From the NCBI GenBank assembly GCA_046723645.1, contig JBKOUY010000026.1:1-38376 (forward strand): DNA of 38,376 nucleotides. Reading direction: 5' to 3'. Position numbers and translations under genes: made by a program. Positions 7,715 through 15,223 of this stretch are shown piece after piece (within the stretch, counting starts at the first letter, position 1; every line of letters starts with the position of its first letter). The DNA is from DASQUK01 sp046723645 (GTDB lineage Bacteria > Actinomycetota > Acidimicrobiia > Acidimicrobiales > VFJN01). The notes beneath the pieces were generated by a model. That model had not been told where the DNA came from. It worked only from the letters and a program-made list of their open reading frames with translations, and searched no databases.

Positions 7715-8497
7715 TCACTTGGGCTGCATGCGCACGCCGCCGTCGACGCGGATCACCTCGGCGTTCATGTAGCTGTTGGAGATCAGCTCGACGGCCATGC
7801 TGGCGAACTCGTCCGCGGCGCCCAGGCGGTCGGGGAACAGCACGTCGCGCTTGAGCTTCTCCTTGAACTGCTCGCTGGCCTCGCCTTGGCCGTAGATCGG
7901 CGTATCGATCAGCCCAGGGGCGATGCAGTTGACGCGGATGCCGACGACCGACAGGTCGCGGGCGATCGGCAGGGTCATGCCCACGACGCCGCCCTTCGAC
8001 GCCGAGTAGCTGGCCTGCCCGATCTGGCCGTCGAAGGCGGCCACCGAGGCGACGGTCACGATCGCGCCCCGCTCGCCGTCCGGCAGCGGCTCGGTCTGCG
8101 ACATCGCGGTGGCGGCGAGGCGGATGCAGTCGAAGGTGCCGATGAGGTTGATGTCGACGACCTTGCGGAACAGTCCGAGGTCGTGCGCCGACTCGTAGCG
8201 CCCGTCCTTGCCGATCGTGCGGGTCGCCCAGCCGATGCCGGCGGCGGTGACCAGCGCCCGCGGCGGTCCGAGCTCCCTGGCCGCATCGACGGCGACGATG
8301 ATCTGGTCGGTCTGGGTGACGTCGCAGGGGACGAACAGGCCGTCGATCTCCTTGGCGAGGGATTCGCCCTTGTCCTGTTGGCGGTCGAGGTCGGCGATGA
8401 CCACCTTGACGCCGCGCCCGGCGAGCGCCTGCGCGGTCGCGGCGCCCAGGCCCGAGGCGCCGCCGGTGACGATGGCAGAGGTCCCGTTCAGCTCCAT
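7715..8497 (-). CDS. Short-chain dehydrogenase, 3-hydroxyacyl-CoA dehydrogenase type II-like
   Basis: This 260-residue classical SDR has the cofactor motif TGGASGLG (residues 11-18), followed by IADLD, where Asp suggests NAD(H). The catalytic set is Ser in VASVAAF and YSASK. The overall pattern (FVPCDVT, RVNCIAPGLIDTPIYG, DGGVRMQPK) resembles the HSD17B10/FadB2-like group that oxidises 3-hydroxyacyl-CoAs, so beta-oxidation is the likely process. It lies downstream of the sugar-type importer on the same strand. However, it has its own -10 (TACAGT, 7 nt before ATG) and a palindrome just upstream, so it is probably an independent unit. Confidence 0.9.
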   Translation of the reverse strand: MELNGTSAIVTGGASGLGAATAQALAGRGVKVVIADLDRQQDKGESLAKEIDGLFVPCDVTQTDQIIVAVDAARELGPPRALVTAAGIGWATRTIGKDGRYESAHDLGLFRKVVDINLIGTFDCIRLAATAMSQTEPLPDGERGAIVTVASVAAFDGQIGQASYSASKGGVVGMTLPIARDLSVVGIRVNCIAPGLIDTPIYGQGEASEQFKEKLKRDVLFPDRLGAADEFASMAVELISNSYMNAEVIRVDGGVRMQPK

Positions 8498-8504
8498 CTG
8501 GAGG

Positions 8505-8526
8505 ACTGTATTGACTGCCCGGTCAA
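8505..8526 (-). promoter_or_regulatory. Leaderless promoter and palindromic operator of the 8497 SDR gene
   Basis: On the minus strand TACAGT (8510-8505) is followed by 7 nt and the ATG. Immediately upstream, abutting the -10, is TTGACTGCCCGGTCAA (8511-8526), an imperfect palindrome with perfect TTGAC/GTCAA arms. Sites of this shape and position are typical for TetR-family repressors of fatty-acid or acyl-CoA metabolism; no TetR gene is present in the window. Confidence 0.5.
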
Positions 8527-8561
8527 GCAGGCGAACCGTGCCCGCTCAGGCCGGTGGGTGC

Positions 8562-9872
8562 TCACACCACGCCGCGCGCCGCCCGGCGGCGCTTCGACAG
8601 GGCGTCGACGAGCACGGCGGCGAGCAGGACGAGACCGGTGATCACGAATCGCGTGCCGGTGGCCAGGTTGAGGAGCCCCATGCCGTTGTCGATGGCGATG
8701 ATCACCACTGCGCCCAGGAGGGCCGAAACGACGCGCCCGCGCCCGCCGAACAGGCTGGTGCCGCCGATGACCGCGGCCGCGATCACCTGCAGGAGCAAGT
8801 TGCCCCCGCCGGTGTTCGTGGCCACCGAACGGAGGCGGGAGGCGAGGATGATGCCGCCCAGCCCCGCCATGAAGCCGGCGATCATGAACACGGCGATCCG
8901 GACGCGGTCGACGCTGATGCCGGCCCGGCGGGCGGCCTCGGCGCTGCCGCCGACGGCGTAGACGTGCCGGCCGAAGCGCGTACGCGACGCCACGAACGAC
9001 CAGAAGACGAACAGGAGCAGCACGAGCACGGTGACCTGGGGCACGCCCCGGTCGAGGTTCGCGTACCAGATGGCGGCGAACGTGACCGCGGCGAGGCCGG
9101 CCACCTGGAGCACGATCACTATGCCGGGCTTGGCGTCGAGGCCGCGGGCCCGGCGCGAGCCCGCCGTCAGCGCCTGCGACAGGGCGTAGGCGGCCACCCC
9201 CACGGCGCCCACCACCCAGCCCGCAGCGTCGCTGAGGAAGTCGTTGGCGATGCCGATGACGGTGTCGTCCTGGATCCGGATGGTGCCGGACGTCGAGTAC
9301 TCCGTCGTCATGATCAGGACGACCCCCGACCAGATCAGCAGCCCCGCCAGTGTCACCACGAACGACGGCACCCCCGCCTTGGTGATGACCAACGCCTGCA
9401 ACAGGCCGATCAAGGTGGTCACGACCAGCCCAACGGCGACGGCGGCCCACCAGGGCCAGTCGGACGCGTCGGGCCGCAAGAGCAGCGTCATGAGGACGCC
9501 GCCCACGGCGCTGACGAACGCCACCGACAGGTCGATCTCGCCGATCAGCAGCACGAACACGACCCCGATGGCGATCGTGGCGATGTGGGCCATCTGCAGG
9601 AGCAGGTTGGTGAAGTTGCGCTCGGTGAAGAACGTGTCGTCGAGCGTGCCGAAGACGATGCCGATGACGACAAGCCCCACGACGATCGGCAGCGCGCCCA
9701 GCTCGCCGGCGCGCACGCCCTGCCACCAGCGGCGCACGTACGCGCCGAGCGTGTCGGCCTGCGCCTCGAGCGGGATCTCGGTGGCGGCCGGCAGCGGCTC
9801 CTCGGGGGTCGGCTCGGTCGGGGCGCCCGGCCCCGCGCGGGCCTGCGACTCGGTGCCCGGATCGATCGTCAT
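8562..9872 (-). CDS. Sugar-type ABC transporter permease (XylH-like)
   Basis: This 436-residue membrane protein of the BPD_transp_2 family is the channel of a ribose/xylose-type importer. After a Pro/Glu-rich soluble N-terminus (about 55 residues) come hydrophobic spans including VVFVLLIGEIDLSVAFVSAVGG and VITKAGVPSFVVTLAGLLIWSG. Further spans form the C-terminal half with the EAA-like loop GGSAEAARRAGISVDRVRI, then GGTSLFGGRGRVV. The family usually has about 320-400 residues; the extra length is in the N-terminus and a central loop resembling XylH. The ATG overlaps the TGA of the ATPase gene (ATGA), giving translational coupling. Confidence 0.93.
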   Translation of the reverse strand: MTIDPGTESQARAGPGAPTEPTPEEPLPAATEIPLEAQADTLGAYVRRWWQGVRAGELGALPIVVGLVVIGIVFGTLDDTFFTERNFTNLLLQMAHIATIAIGVVFVLLIGEIDLSVAFVSAVGGVLMTLLLRPDASDWPWWAAVAVGLVVTTLIGLLQALVITKAGVPSFVVTLAGLLIWSGVVLIMTTEYSTSGTIRIQDDTVIGIANDFLSDAAGWVVGAVGVAAYALSQALTAGSRRARGLDAKPGIVIVLQVAGLAAVTFAAIWYANLDRGVPQVTVLVLLLFVFWSFVASRTRFGRHVYAVGGSAEAARRAGISVDRVRIAVFMIAGFMAGLGGIILASRLRSVATNTGGGNLLLQVIAAAVIGGTSLFGGRGRVVSALLGAVVIIAIDNGMGLLNLATGTRFVITGLVLLAAVLVDALSKRRRAARGVV

Positions 9873-10651
9873 GACTCGGTGACTCCGGCGTCGGCCATGC
9901 CCGGCACGTGGTCGAGCGTGCCGGATGTGATGGCGTGGACCACCTCCTCTTGGGTTGTCTCCGCCCGGTCTAGCACCGCCACACGCTGCCCCAGGCGCAG
10001 CACCGTGATCCGGTCGGCGACCTCGAACACGTCGTGCAGGTTGTGCGAGATGACCACGACCCCCAGGTCCCGGTCGGCCAGGCGACGCACGAGGTCGAGC
10101 ACCTGGCGCGTCTGGGCGACGCCGAGCGCGGCCGTGGGCTCGTCGAGGATCAGCATCGTCGAGTTCCACATGACCGACTTGGCGACGGCCACCGCCTGCC
10201 GCTGCCCGCCCGACAGGCCGGCCACGGTCTGGCGCACCGATCCGAGCGTGGTCACCGACAGGCCCTCGAGCGTCTCCTCAGCGGCGTGCTCCATGCTCGG
10301 CTCGTCGAGCACGAAGCCTCCCCGCGTGCGCTCGCGCCCGAGGAACATGTTGGCCGTCACATCGAGGTTGTCGGCCAGCGCCAGGTCCTGGTAGACGACC
10401 TCGATCCCCAGGCGCGCGGCGTCCCTCGGCCCGTGGATGTCGACGTGCTTACCGTCGAAGCGCACCTTCCCCTCGTCGAAGGGATAGATCCCGACGATGC
10501 ACTTGACGAGGGTGGACTTGCCGGCGCCGTTGTCGCCGACGAGCGCCATCACCTCGCCGGCGTTGACCTCGAAGTCGACGCGGTACAGGGCCTGCACCGC
10601 GCCGAATGCCTTCGAGACCCCCTCGCACTCGAGGAGAGGGCTATCCGTCAC
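9869..10651 (-). CDS. Sugar-type ABC transporter ATPase, single nucleotide-binding domain
   Basis: This 260-residue protein has Walker A GDNGAGKST (39-47), Q-loop YQDLALADNLD (Gln88), signature LSGGQ (146-150), Walker B MLILDE (166-171) and the H-loop ISHNL. It has a single NBD, whereas RbsA/XylG of enterobacteria are tandem two-domain proteins of about 500 residues. The importer therefore needs a homodimer or a second NBD. The related NBD fused to the histidine kinase at 12651-15152 shares the D-loop sequence LGVA. The GTG start overlaps the binding-protein stop and the TGA overlaps the permease ATG, so the three importer genes are tightly coupled. Confidence 0.94.
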   Translation of the reverse strand: MTDSPLLECEGVSKAFGAVQALYRVDFEVNAGEVMALVGDNGAGKSTLVKCIVGIYPFDEGKVRFDGKHVDIHGPRDAARLGIEVVYQDLALADNLDVTANMFLGRERTRGGFVLDEPSMEHAAEETLEGLSVTTLGSVRQTVAGLSGGQRQAVAVAKSVMWNSTMLILDEPTAALGVAQTRQVLDLVRRLADRDLGVVVISHNLHDVFEVADRITVLRLGQRVAVLDRAETTQEEVVHAITSGTLDHVPGMADAGVTES

Positions 10652-11850
10652 GAGTTCTGCTGGCAGAAGTCCGTACTGGCGACGTCGCCGGTGCAGAGCT
10701 CCTCGACCGTCCGGAACTCGTCGGCGATCACGGTGTCGGCCACGTTGTCGATCGTCACCCCGATCGGTACGAGCGCCACGTAGGGCACGACGCCGTCACC
10801 CTCCGGGGAGTCGGCCGGCTGGCCGTCCTCGGCGGTGATGCCGATGACCGACACGTCGGAACCCCCCGACGCCAGCTGCGACTCGTACGACTCGGCGGCG
10901 TCGATGATGTCGTCGCCGGACCGGAGTGCCAGCGCGATCGCAGCGGCGACACCGGCCTCGTCCTGGATCGGCTTGTAGACGCTCACCGTCTGCTTGCCGA
11001 GCAGCACGTTCTGGATGCCGGCCTGGGTGGCGTCCTGCCCGCTCAGCGGAACGGGACCGATGCCCGCGGCCTCGAGCGCGTTGATCACCGAGTTGGCCAG
11101 GCCATCGTTGGCGGCGAACACGGCGTCGACGCCGTTGTTGTTGTCGACCAGGATCTGCTCCATGATCGTCTGGGCCTCGGCGTTGTCCCAGCCCGGGACG
11201 AACTGGTCGTCGACCAGCTCCCAGTCGCCGGCATCGACCCGCTCCTGGACGGTCTCGTCGTAGCCCTGCTTGAACAGGAACGAGTTGTTGTCCTCCTCGC
11301 CGCCGTTGAGCTCCACGACCCGGGCGGGACTCAGGTTGAGCGCGTCGATGGCGGGCTCGACGGCCTCGGCCATGGCCGCTCCCACCGCCACGTTGTCGAA
11401 GCTCACGTAGGCGTCGCCACCGGAGCCGCCGGTATTGAACCGGTCGTACTCGACCACCGCGATCCCTTCATCCTTCGCCTGGTCGATGATGGTGGCGCCC
11501 GAGCCGGTGTCGAGGCTGGTGAGGACGATGACGCTCGCGCCGTCGGCGATGGCCTGCTCGGCCTGCGACTGCTGCGTGGCGGCGTCGCCCTCGGCGTTGA
11601 CGACCGTGAAGTCGTCGCCCTCCGCGAGCCCGGCGGCCTCGAACGCCTCGGTGAAGAACGGCGCGTCTTCCTGCTCCCAGCGATCCGACGACGCCGTGTC
11701 CGGCAGGAGCACCCAGATGCTGCCCTCGTCGCCGCCGCCGTCCGACGCCGCTTGGCCACCGTCATCGTCGTCGTCACCACAGGCGGCGGCGATCAGGCCG
11801 AGGACGGCCAGCGCCGCGAACACCCGCCAGGTGCGCTTCTTTACGGACAT
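10648..11850 (-). CDS. Sugar-type ABC transporter substrate-binding lipoprotein (XylF-like)
   Basis: This 400-residue periplasmic-binding-protein family I member (Peripla_BP_4 type) has a lipoprotein signal: basic MSVKKR, a hydrophobic core and the lipobox AAAC with the acylated Cys at residue 24, followed by an Asp-rich spacer. Visible family segments are IWVLLPDTASSDRWEQ, VIVLTSLDTGSG, AVVEYDRFNTGGSGGDAYVSFDN, VFAANDGLANSVINAL and PLSGQDATQAGIQNVLLGKQ. These resemble D-xylose-binding XylF, so a pentose or similar sugar is plausible but unproven. The protein should be anchored outside the membrane and deliver ligand to the permease. It is the first gene of the importer operon and is preceded by the repeat array at 11899-11947. 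Confidence 0.93.
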   Translation of the reverse strand: MSVKKRTWRVFAALAVLGLIAAACGDDDDDGGQAASDGGGDEGSIWVLLPDTASSDRWEQEDAPFFTEAFEAAGLAEGDDFTVVNAEGDAATQQSQAEQAIADGASVIVLTSLDTGSGATIIDQAKDEGIAVVEYDRFNTGGSGGDAYVSFDNVAVGAAMAEAVEPAIDALNLSPARVVELNGGEEDNNSFLFKQGYDETVQERVDAGDWELVDDQFVPGWDNAEAQTIMEQILVDNNNGVDAVFAANDGLANSVINALEAAGIGPVPLSGQDATQAGIQNVLLGKQTVSVYKPIQDEAGVAAAIALALRSGDDIIDAAESYESQLASGGSDVSVIGITAEDGQPADSPEGDGVVPYVALVPIGVTIDNVADTVIADEFRTVEELCTGDVASTDFCQQNS

Positions 11851-11882
11851 GTGTTCCCCCTCATGTCTCCCTCCAACGTGTG

Positions 11883-11888
11883 AAAGTA
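11883..11888 (-). promoter_or_regulatory. Candidate -10 element of the importer operon
   Basis: TACTTT on the minus strand (11888-11883) fits a -10 and would start transcription near 11876, about 26 nt before the lipoprotein ATG. No good -35 is at the proper distance; instead the direct repeats at 11899-11947 occupy that position, as expected for a promoter that needs an activator. Confidence 0.4.
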
Positions 11889-11898
11889 CGACGGCGGC

Positions 11899-11947
11899 CG
11901 TGAACAGAACGCGAACGTTGCGCCGTCGGCGTGAACGAACCGTGAAG
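11899..11947. promoter_or_regulatory. Tandem GTGAAC half-sites, candidate response-regulator binding array
   Basis: In the 112-bp gap between the response-regulator gene and the importer operon, four related hexamers occur in the same orientation: GTGAAC at 11900, GCGAAC at 11911, GTGAAC at 11931 and GTGAAG at 11942. Spacings are 11, 20 and 11 bp, so two one-turn direct-repeat pairs are repeated 31 bp (three turns) apart. OmpR/PhoB-family regulators typically bind such one-turn direct repeats. Relative to the inferred start near 11876 the array covers roughly -25 to -70, a class II activator position. Confidence 0.55.
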
Positions 11948-11962
11948 GGCCGCCCGCATCGG

Positions 11963-12661
11963 TCAGTCTGCCACGAACCGGTAGCCCGAGCGCGGCTCGG
12001 TGACGAACAGCGGCGGGCCGTCGGGATCCTCGAGCTTGGCGCGCAGTCGCGCCATGTAGACGCGGGTGTACTCGGTCTGCGTCTCGTAGCCGTGGCCCCA
12101 GACCCGACGCAGGAGCGTCGCGTGGGTCAACAGCACGCCGGGGTTGGTGGCGAACTCGCGCAGCAGTGCGAACTCCGTGGGCGTGAGATGGACGAGGCTC
12201 CCCGCCTTCGTGACCTTGCTCGCCGCCACGTCGATCTCGACGTCGCCTGCCCGCACCAGCGTTGGCGCCGTTGGCGCCAGCGGCGCAGGCCGACTGCGGC
12301 GAAGCGTGGCGTTGATGCGGGCAAGCAGCTCCTCGATGCCGAACGGCTTGGTCATGTAGTCGTCGGCGCCGAGGTTGAGGGCCCGCACCTTGTCGGTCTC
12401 CGCCCGTCGGGCCGACAGCACGATGATCCCCACCGACGAGCGCTCGCGCAGCTCACGGCACAGCTCGAAGCCGTCGATGCCCGGCAACATGAGGTCGAGC
12501 AACACGGCGTCGGGCTCGTTGGCCTCGAGCATGGCGACGGCGTCCAGGCCCTCCTTGGACACGACCACATCGTGTGCCCGGGCGATCAGGTTGGACCGGA
12601 CGAGGTCGACGATGTTCTGGTCGTCCTCGACCAGCAGCACGGTCGTGCGATCAGGCCCCAT
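11963..12661 (-). CDS. OmpR/KdpE-type response regulator
   Basis: This 232-residue regulator has a receiver domain with acidic pair D13-D14, phosphoacceptor D56 in VLLDLMLPG, S83 and K105 in the TKPFG motif. A linker and a winged-helix DNA-binding domain follow (LTPTEFALLREFATNPGVLLTHATLLRRVWGHGY, ending RSGYRFVAD). Overall it looks most like KdpE. The ATG lies inside the last codons of the ABC-histidine kinase gene (11-nt overlap), so it is the obvious partner of that kinase. It is followed after 112 bp by the importer operon, whose upstream repeats are the likely target. No kdpFABC genes are in the window, so it is not simply a Kdp regulator. Confidence 0.94.
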   Translation of the reverse strand: MGPDRTTVLLVEDDQNIVDLVRSNLIARAHDVVVSKEGLDAVAMLEANEPDAVLLDLMLPGIDGFELCRELRERSSVGIIVLSARRAETDKVRALNLGADDYMTKPFGIEELLARINATLRRSRPAPLAPTAPTLVRAGDVEIDVAASKVTKAGSLVHLTPTEFALLREFATNPGVLLTHATLLRRVWGHGYETQTEYTRVYMARLRAKLEDPDGPPLFVTEPRSGYRFVAD

Positions 12662-15152
12662 CGGACCCCCTGGCGGCCTCCACCAGGCTCCACGACGCAT
12701 CCGGCCGGGCGTTCGACGCTTCGGTGAGCGGCTCACACGGGAGCGTGACGACGAAGCGGGCACCGCGGCCGACCGGCACCGCCTCCAGGCTCCCGCCGTG
12801 GGCCTCGACGATCCCCTTGGCGATCGGGAGGCCCAGGCCGGCGCCGGCACGATCGGCGCGGCCCCGCACGCGGGGCTCGAATATGCGGGCCACGAGGGCA
12901 GCCGGGATCCCGGGACCCTGATCGGCGACCTCGGCCTCGACGATGCCCCGGCTCGCCCCCCGCCGCAGGGTGACGTCGATGCCGTCGGGCGAGCCGCCGT
13001 GCGCGACGGCGTTCTCGAGCAGGTTGACGAACACCTGCTCCAGCCGGTCGTGGTCGCCCCACATGGGCTCGAGATCGGCGTCGGCGTGGACGCGGATCGT
13101 GGAGCCGTTGGCCACCAGGCGCACCGCGGCCTCCACCACCAGCCGGAGGTCGCACCAGTGCCGCTGCAGGCGCAGGACGCCGGACTCGATGGCGGTCGAG
13201 TCGAGCAGGTCCCCGACGAGCCGCCCGAGCCGTGCCCCCTCGCTGGCGATCGAACGCAGGAAGCGGTCGGTCGACGCCGCGTCCCAGGTGAGGTCGGGCT
13301 GCAGCAGCGTCGACGCGTAGCCCTGGATGGCGGTGAGCGGCGTCCGGAGCTCGTGGCTGAGCGACGACAGGAGCTCTCGCTGGATCGCCTGCGACCGGCG
13401 CAGGGCGGCGGCCTCCCGGCGGGTGTACTCCAGCGCCTCGCCCTCGATGGCCAGGGTCAGGGATCGGGTTGCGTCGTTCAACAATTCGAGCGTGTCGCCG
13501 GTCGCGCCATCGCCGGCCGGTAGGTGGGCGACGAGCGCCGCCCGGCCCTCTGGATGCCGGAGTGCGACGGCCGCCAGGTCGGATTCGACGAACCGAGCCT
13601 GCCCGTCGGCTCCGCGGGCGAGGACGCACCGGGCCGCATCCTGGAAGCGGACCTCCATCGCTACGGCGTCACCGTCACCGCTGTCGTGCATGACCCGCGG
13701 CTCCAGCGCACCATCCTTCTCGATCAGCACTGCCACGCCGCCCGCCCCCAGGGCCCGGCTCAGCGCGAGCAGCGAGGCGCCCAGCCCGCCGACCACCCGA
13801 TCCGGGGTTGCCACCACGGTCTCGAGCATGGTCCGCAGCGACTCCAGGACCCGGTTGCGACGCGAGACCTCGGTGAGCAGCCGTTCCCGCTCGATGGCCG
13901 ACGCCACGTAGCCGAGGTAGAGCCGCGCCAGCTCGAGCTGCGCCGGCTCGGGGCGGCCGATCGACGTGGCGAAGCCTGTCACCGTGCCGAGAACGCCACG
14001 CGTGCCGACGATCGGCGCGGCCCACTCGCTGCGGATGCCCGATGCCGCCGCCGCTCGCCGGTAGCCCTCCTGGGCCGGGTGCGCGGCGAGGTCCTCGACC
14101 ACCACGGCCTCGGCCTCGGCGGCGGCCAGCCCCGCGCATCCCCCCGCCACGCCCAACGGCAGGCGGTCGTTGACGGCGAGGAGGGGGCCGCGCAGCCCGA
14201 CGGCCGCGCTGCGGCGCAGGATCGGGTCGGCGCCGTCGGGGGACTCGAGGAGGTGCACGCAGAGCATCTCCTGGTCGAGAGCGGCGGACATCGCCGACAC
14301 GATCAGCGGCAGCGACGCTGCCGGCTCCACGTCGGAGAGCTGGTCGACCAGGCTGCGGAGCCGCTGGAGCTGGCGCCGGGCCATCGAGTCCATGTCGATG
14401 CCCGACATCAGCGCCACGATGTCGTCGCGGCGCACCTCGAGCGGCGACACGTCGGCCACCACGCGGCCGTCGCGGAGGACGACGACCCGGTCGGCCAGCG
14501 CGAACACCTGGTCGAGGTCGTGGGTCACCAGCAGGATGCCGGCCCCGGCATCGCGGCACTCCCGGATCACGCCCTGCACCCGCAGCGTTTCTGCGACGCC
14601 CAGCGAGGCGGTCGGCTCGTCCAACAGCAGGAGCCGGGGCGCGGACATCAGCGCCCGCCCGAGCGCCACGAGCTGGCGCTGGCCCCGCGACAGGCCCCGC
14701 ACCGGCCGGTCCAGCGGCAGCGTCTCGGCTCCGACCCGCCGGAGCACGGACGCCGCGCCCTCGCGCATGTCGCTCTCGGCGATGACCCAGCGACCAGGCT
14801 CGCGGCCGAGGAACACGTTGGCGACGACGTCGAGCTCCTCGCACAGCCCGTGGTCCTGCCAGAGCACCTCGATCCCGGCCTGGCGCACCTGGTCCGGCGT
14901 CGAGGGCAGCGGGGCGCCGTCAACCCGGGCCTCGCCCTCCTCGGGCTCGAGGATGCGGGCCAGGCAGGCGACCAGCGACGACTTGCCCGCGCCGTTCTCC
15001 CCCACCAGGGCCACCACCTCGCCCGCGCCCACCCGGAGCGACACGTCCCGCAGCACGGTGAGGCGCCCGAACCGCTTGGTGATCCCGCGCGCGTCGAGGC
15101 GCGGCACGGCGGCACGCGGAGGTAGCTGTCGCGTTTCACTGGCCTCCGTCAC
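12651..15152 (-). CDS. ABC ATPase - GAF - GAF - histidine kinase fusion protein
   Basis: This 833-residue soluble protein combines a transporter ATPase and a sensor kinase. Residues about 18-255 form a sugar-type ABC domain: Walker A GENGAGKSS (51-59), Q-loop Gln99, signature LSRGQ (154-158), Walker B LLLLDE (174-179) and switch His211. Two GAF-like regions follow (about 260-430 and 440-575). A KdpD-like kinase core then carries H-box SLSHELRTPL with phospho-acceptor His600, N-box NLLENAV (710-716), G1 DQGPGIP (744-750) and G2 GAGLGLP (770-776). No membrane segment is seen. The GTG at 15152 was chosen because GGAGGG lies 5 nt before it; longer starts would add a basic stretch overlapping the upstream gene. 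The response regulator overlaps its 3' end and an XylFGH-like importer follows. I infer a kinase that senses importer activity; the fused arrangement is not one I know as characterised. Confidence 0.92.
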   Translation of the reverse strand: MTEASETRQLPPRAAVPRLDARGITKRFGRLTVLRDVSLRVGAGEVVALVGENGAGKSSLVACLARILEPEEGEARVDGAPLPSTPDQVRQAGIEVLWQDHGLCEELDVVANVFLGREPGRWVIAESDMREGAASVLRRVGAETLPLDRPVRGLSRGQRQLVALGRALMSAPRLLLLDEPTASLGVAETLRVQGVIRECRDAGAGILLVTHDLDQVFALADRVVVLRDGRVVADVSPLEVRRDDIVALMSGIDMDSMARRQLQRLRSLVDQLSDVEPAASLPLIVSAMSAALDQEMLCVHLLESPDGADPILRRSAAVGLRGPLLAVNDRLPLGVAGGCAGLAAAEAEAVVVEDLAAHPAQEGYRRAAAASGIRSEWAAPIVGTRGVLGTVTGFATSIGRPEPAQLELARLYLGYVASAIERERLLTEVSRRNRVLESLRTMLETVVATPDRVVGGLGASLLALSRALGAGGVAVLIEKDGALEPRVMHDSGDGDAVAMEVRFQDAARCVLARGADGQARFVESDLAAVALRHPEGRAALVAHLPAGDGATGDTLELLNDATRSLTLAIEGEALEYTRREAAALRRSQAIQRELLSSLSHELRTPLTAIQGYASTLLQPDLTWDAASTDRFLRSIASEGARLGRLVGDLLDSTAIESGVLRLQRHWCDLRLVVEAAVRLVANGSTIRVHADADLEPMWGDHDRLEQVFVNLLENAVAHGGSPDGIDVTLRRGASRGIVEAEVADQGPGIPAALVARIFEPRVRGRADRAGAGLGLPIAKGIVEAHGGSLEAVPVGRGARFVVTLPCEPLTEASNARPDASWSLVEAARGSDGA

Positions 15153-15163
15153 CCGCACCCTCC
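15153..15163 (-). promoter_or_regulatory. Ribosome-binding site deciding the start of the ABC-kinase gene
   Basis: On the minus strand GGAGGG is followed by TGCGG and then the GTG at 15152. This is the only strong Shine-Dalgarno match among the candidate starts and removes up to 36 poorly conserved residues from the longest frame. Confidence 0.6.
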
Positions 15164-15223
15164 GTAGCTGTCGAACGGGCTGCCGCGCCATTTTGGCCCG
15201 CCGGGACAAGAACCGTGACTCTG

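Noticed and set aside
13524..15125. Long open frames on the plus strand opposite the ABC-kinase gene (also 14170-15411)
   Set aside because: They are shadows of high-GC coding sequence: His/Arg/Gly-rich, no domain resemblance, and the opposite strand has clear motifs throughout.
11963..15152. Identification of the kinase and regulator as KdpD/KdpE
   Set aside because: The C-terminal kinase and the regulator resemble them, but there is no KdpD N-domain, no four-span sensor and no kdpFABC; the neighbours are a sugar-type importer.
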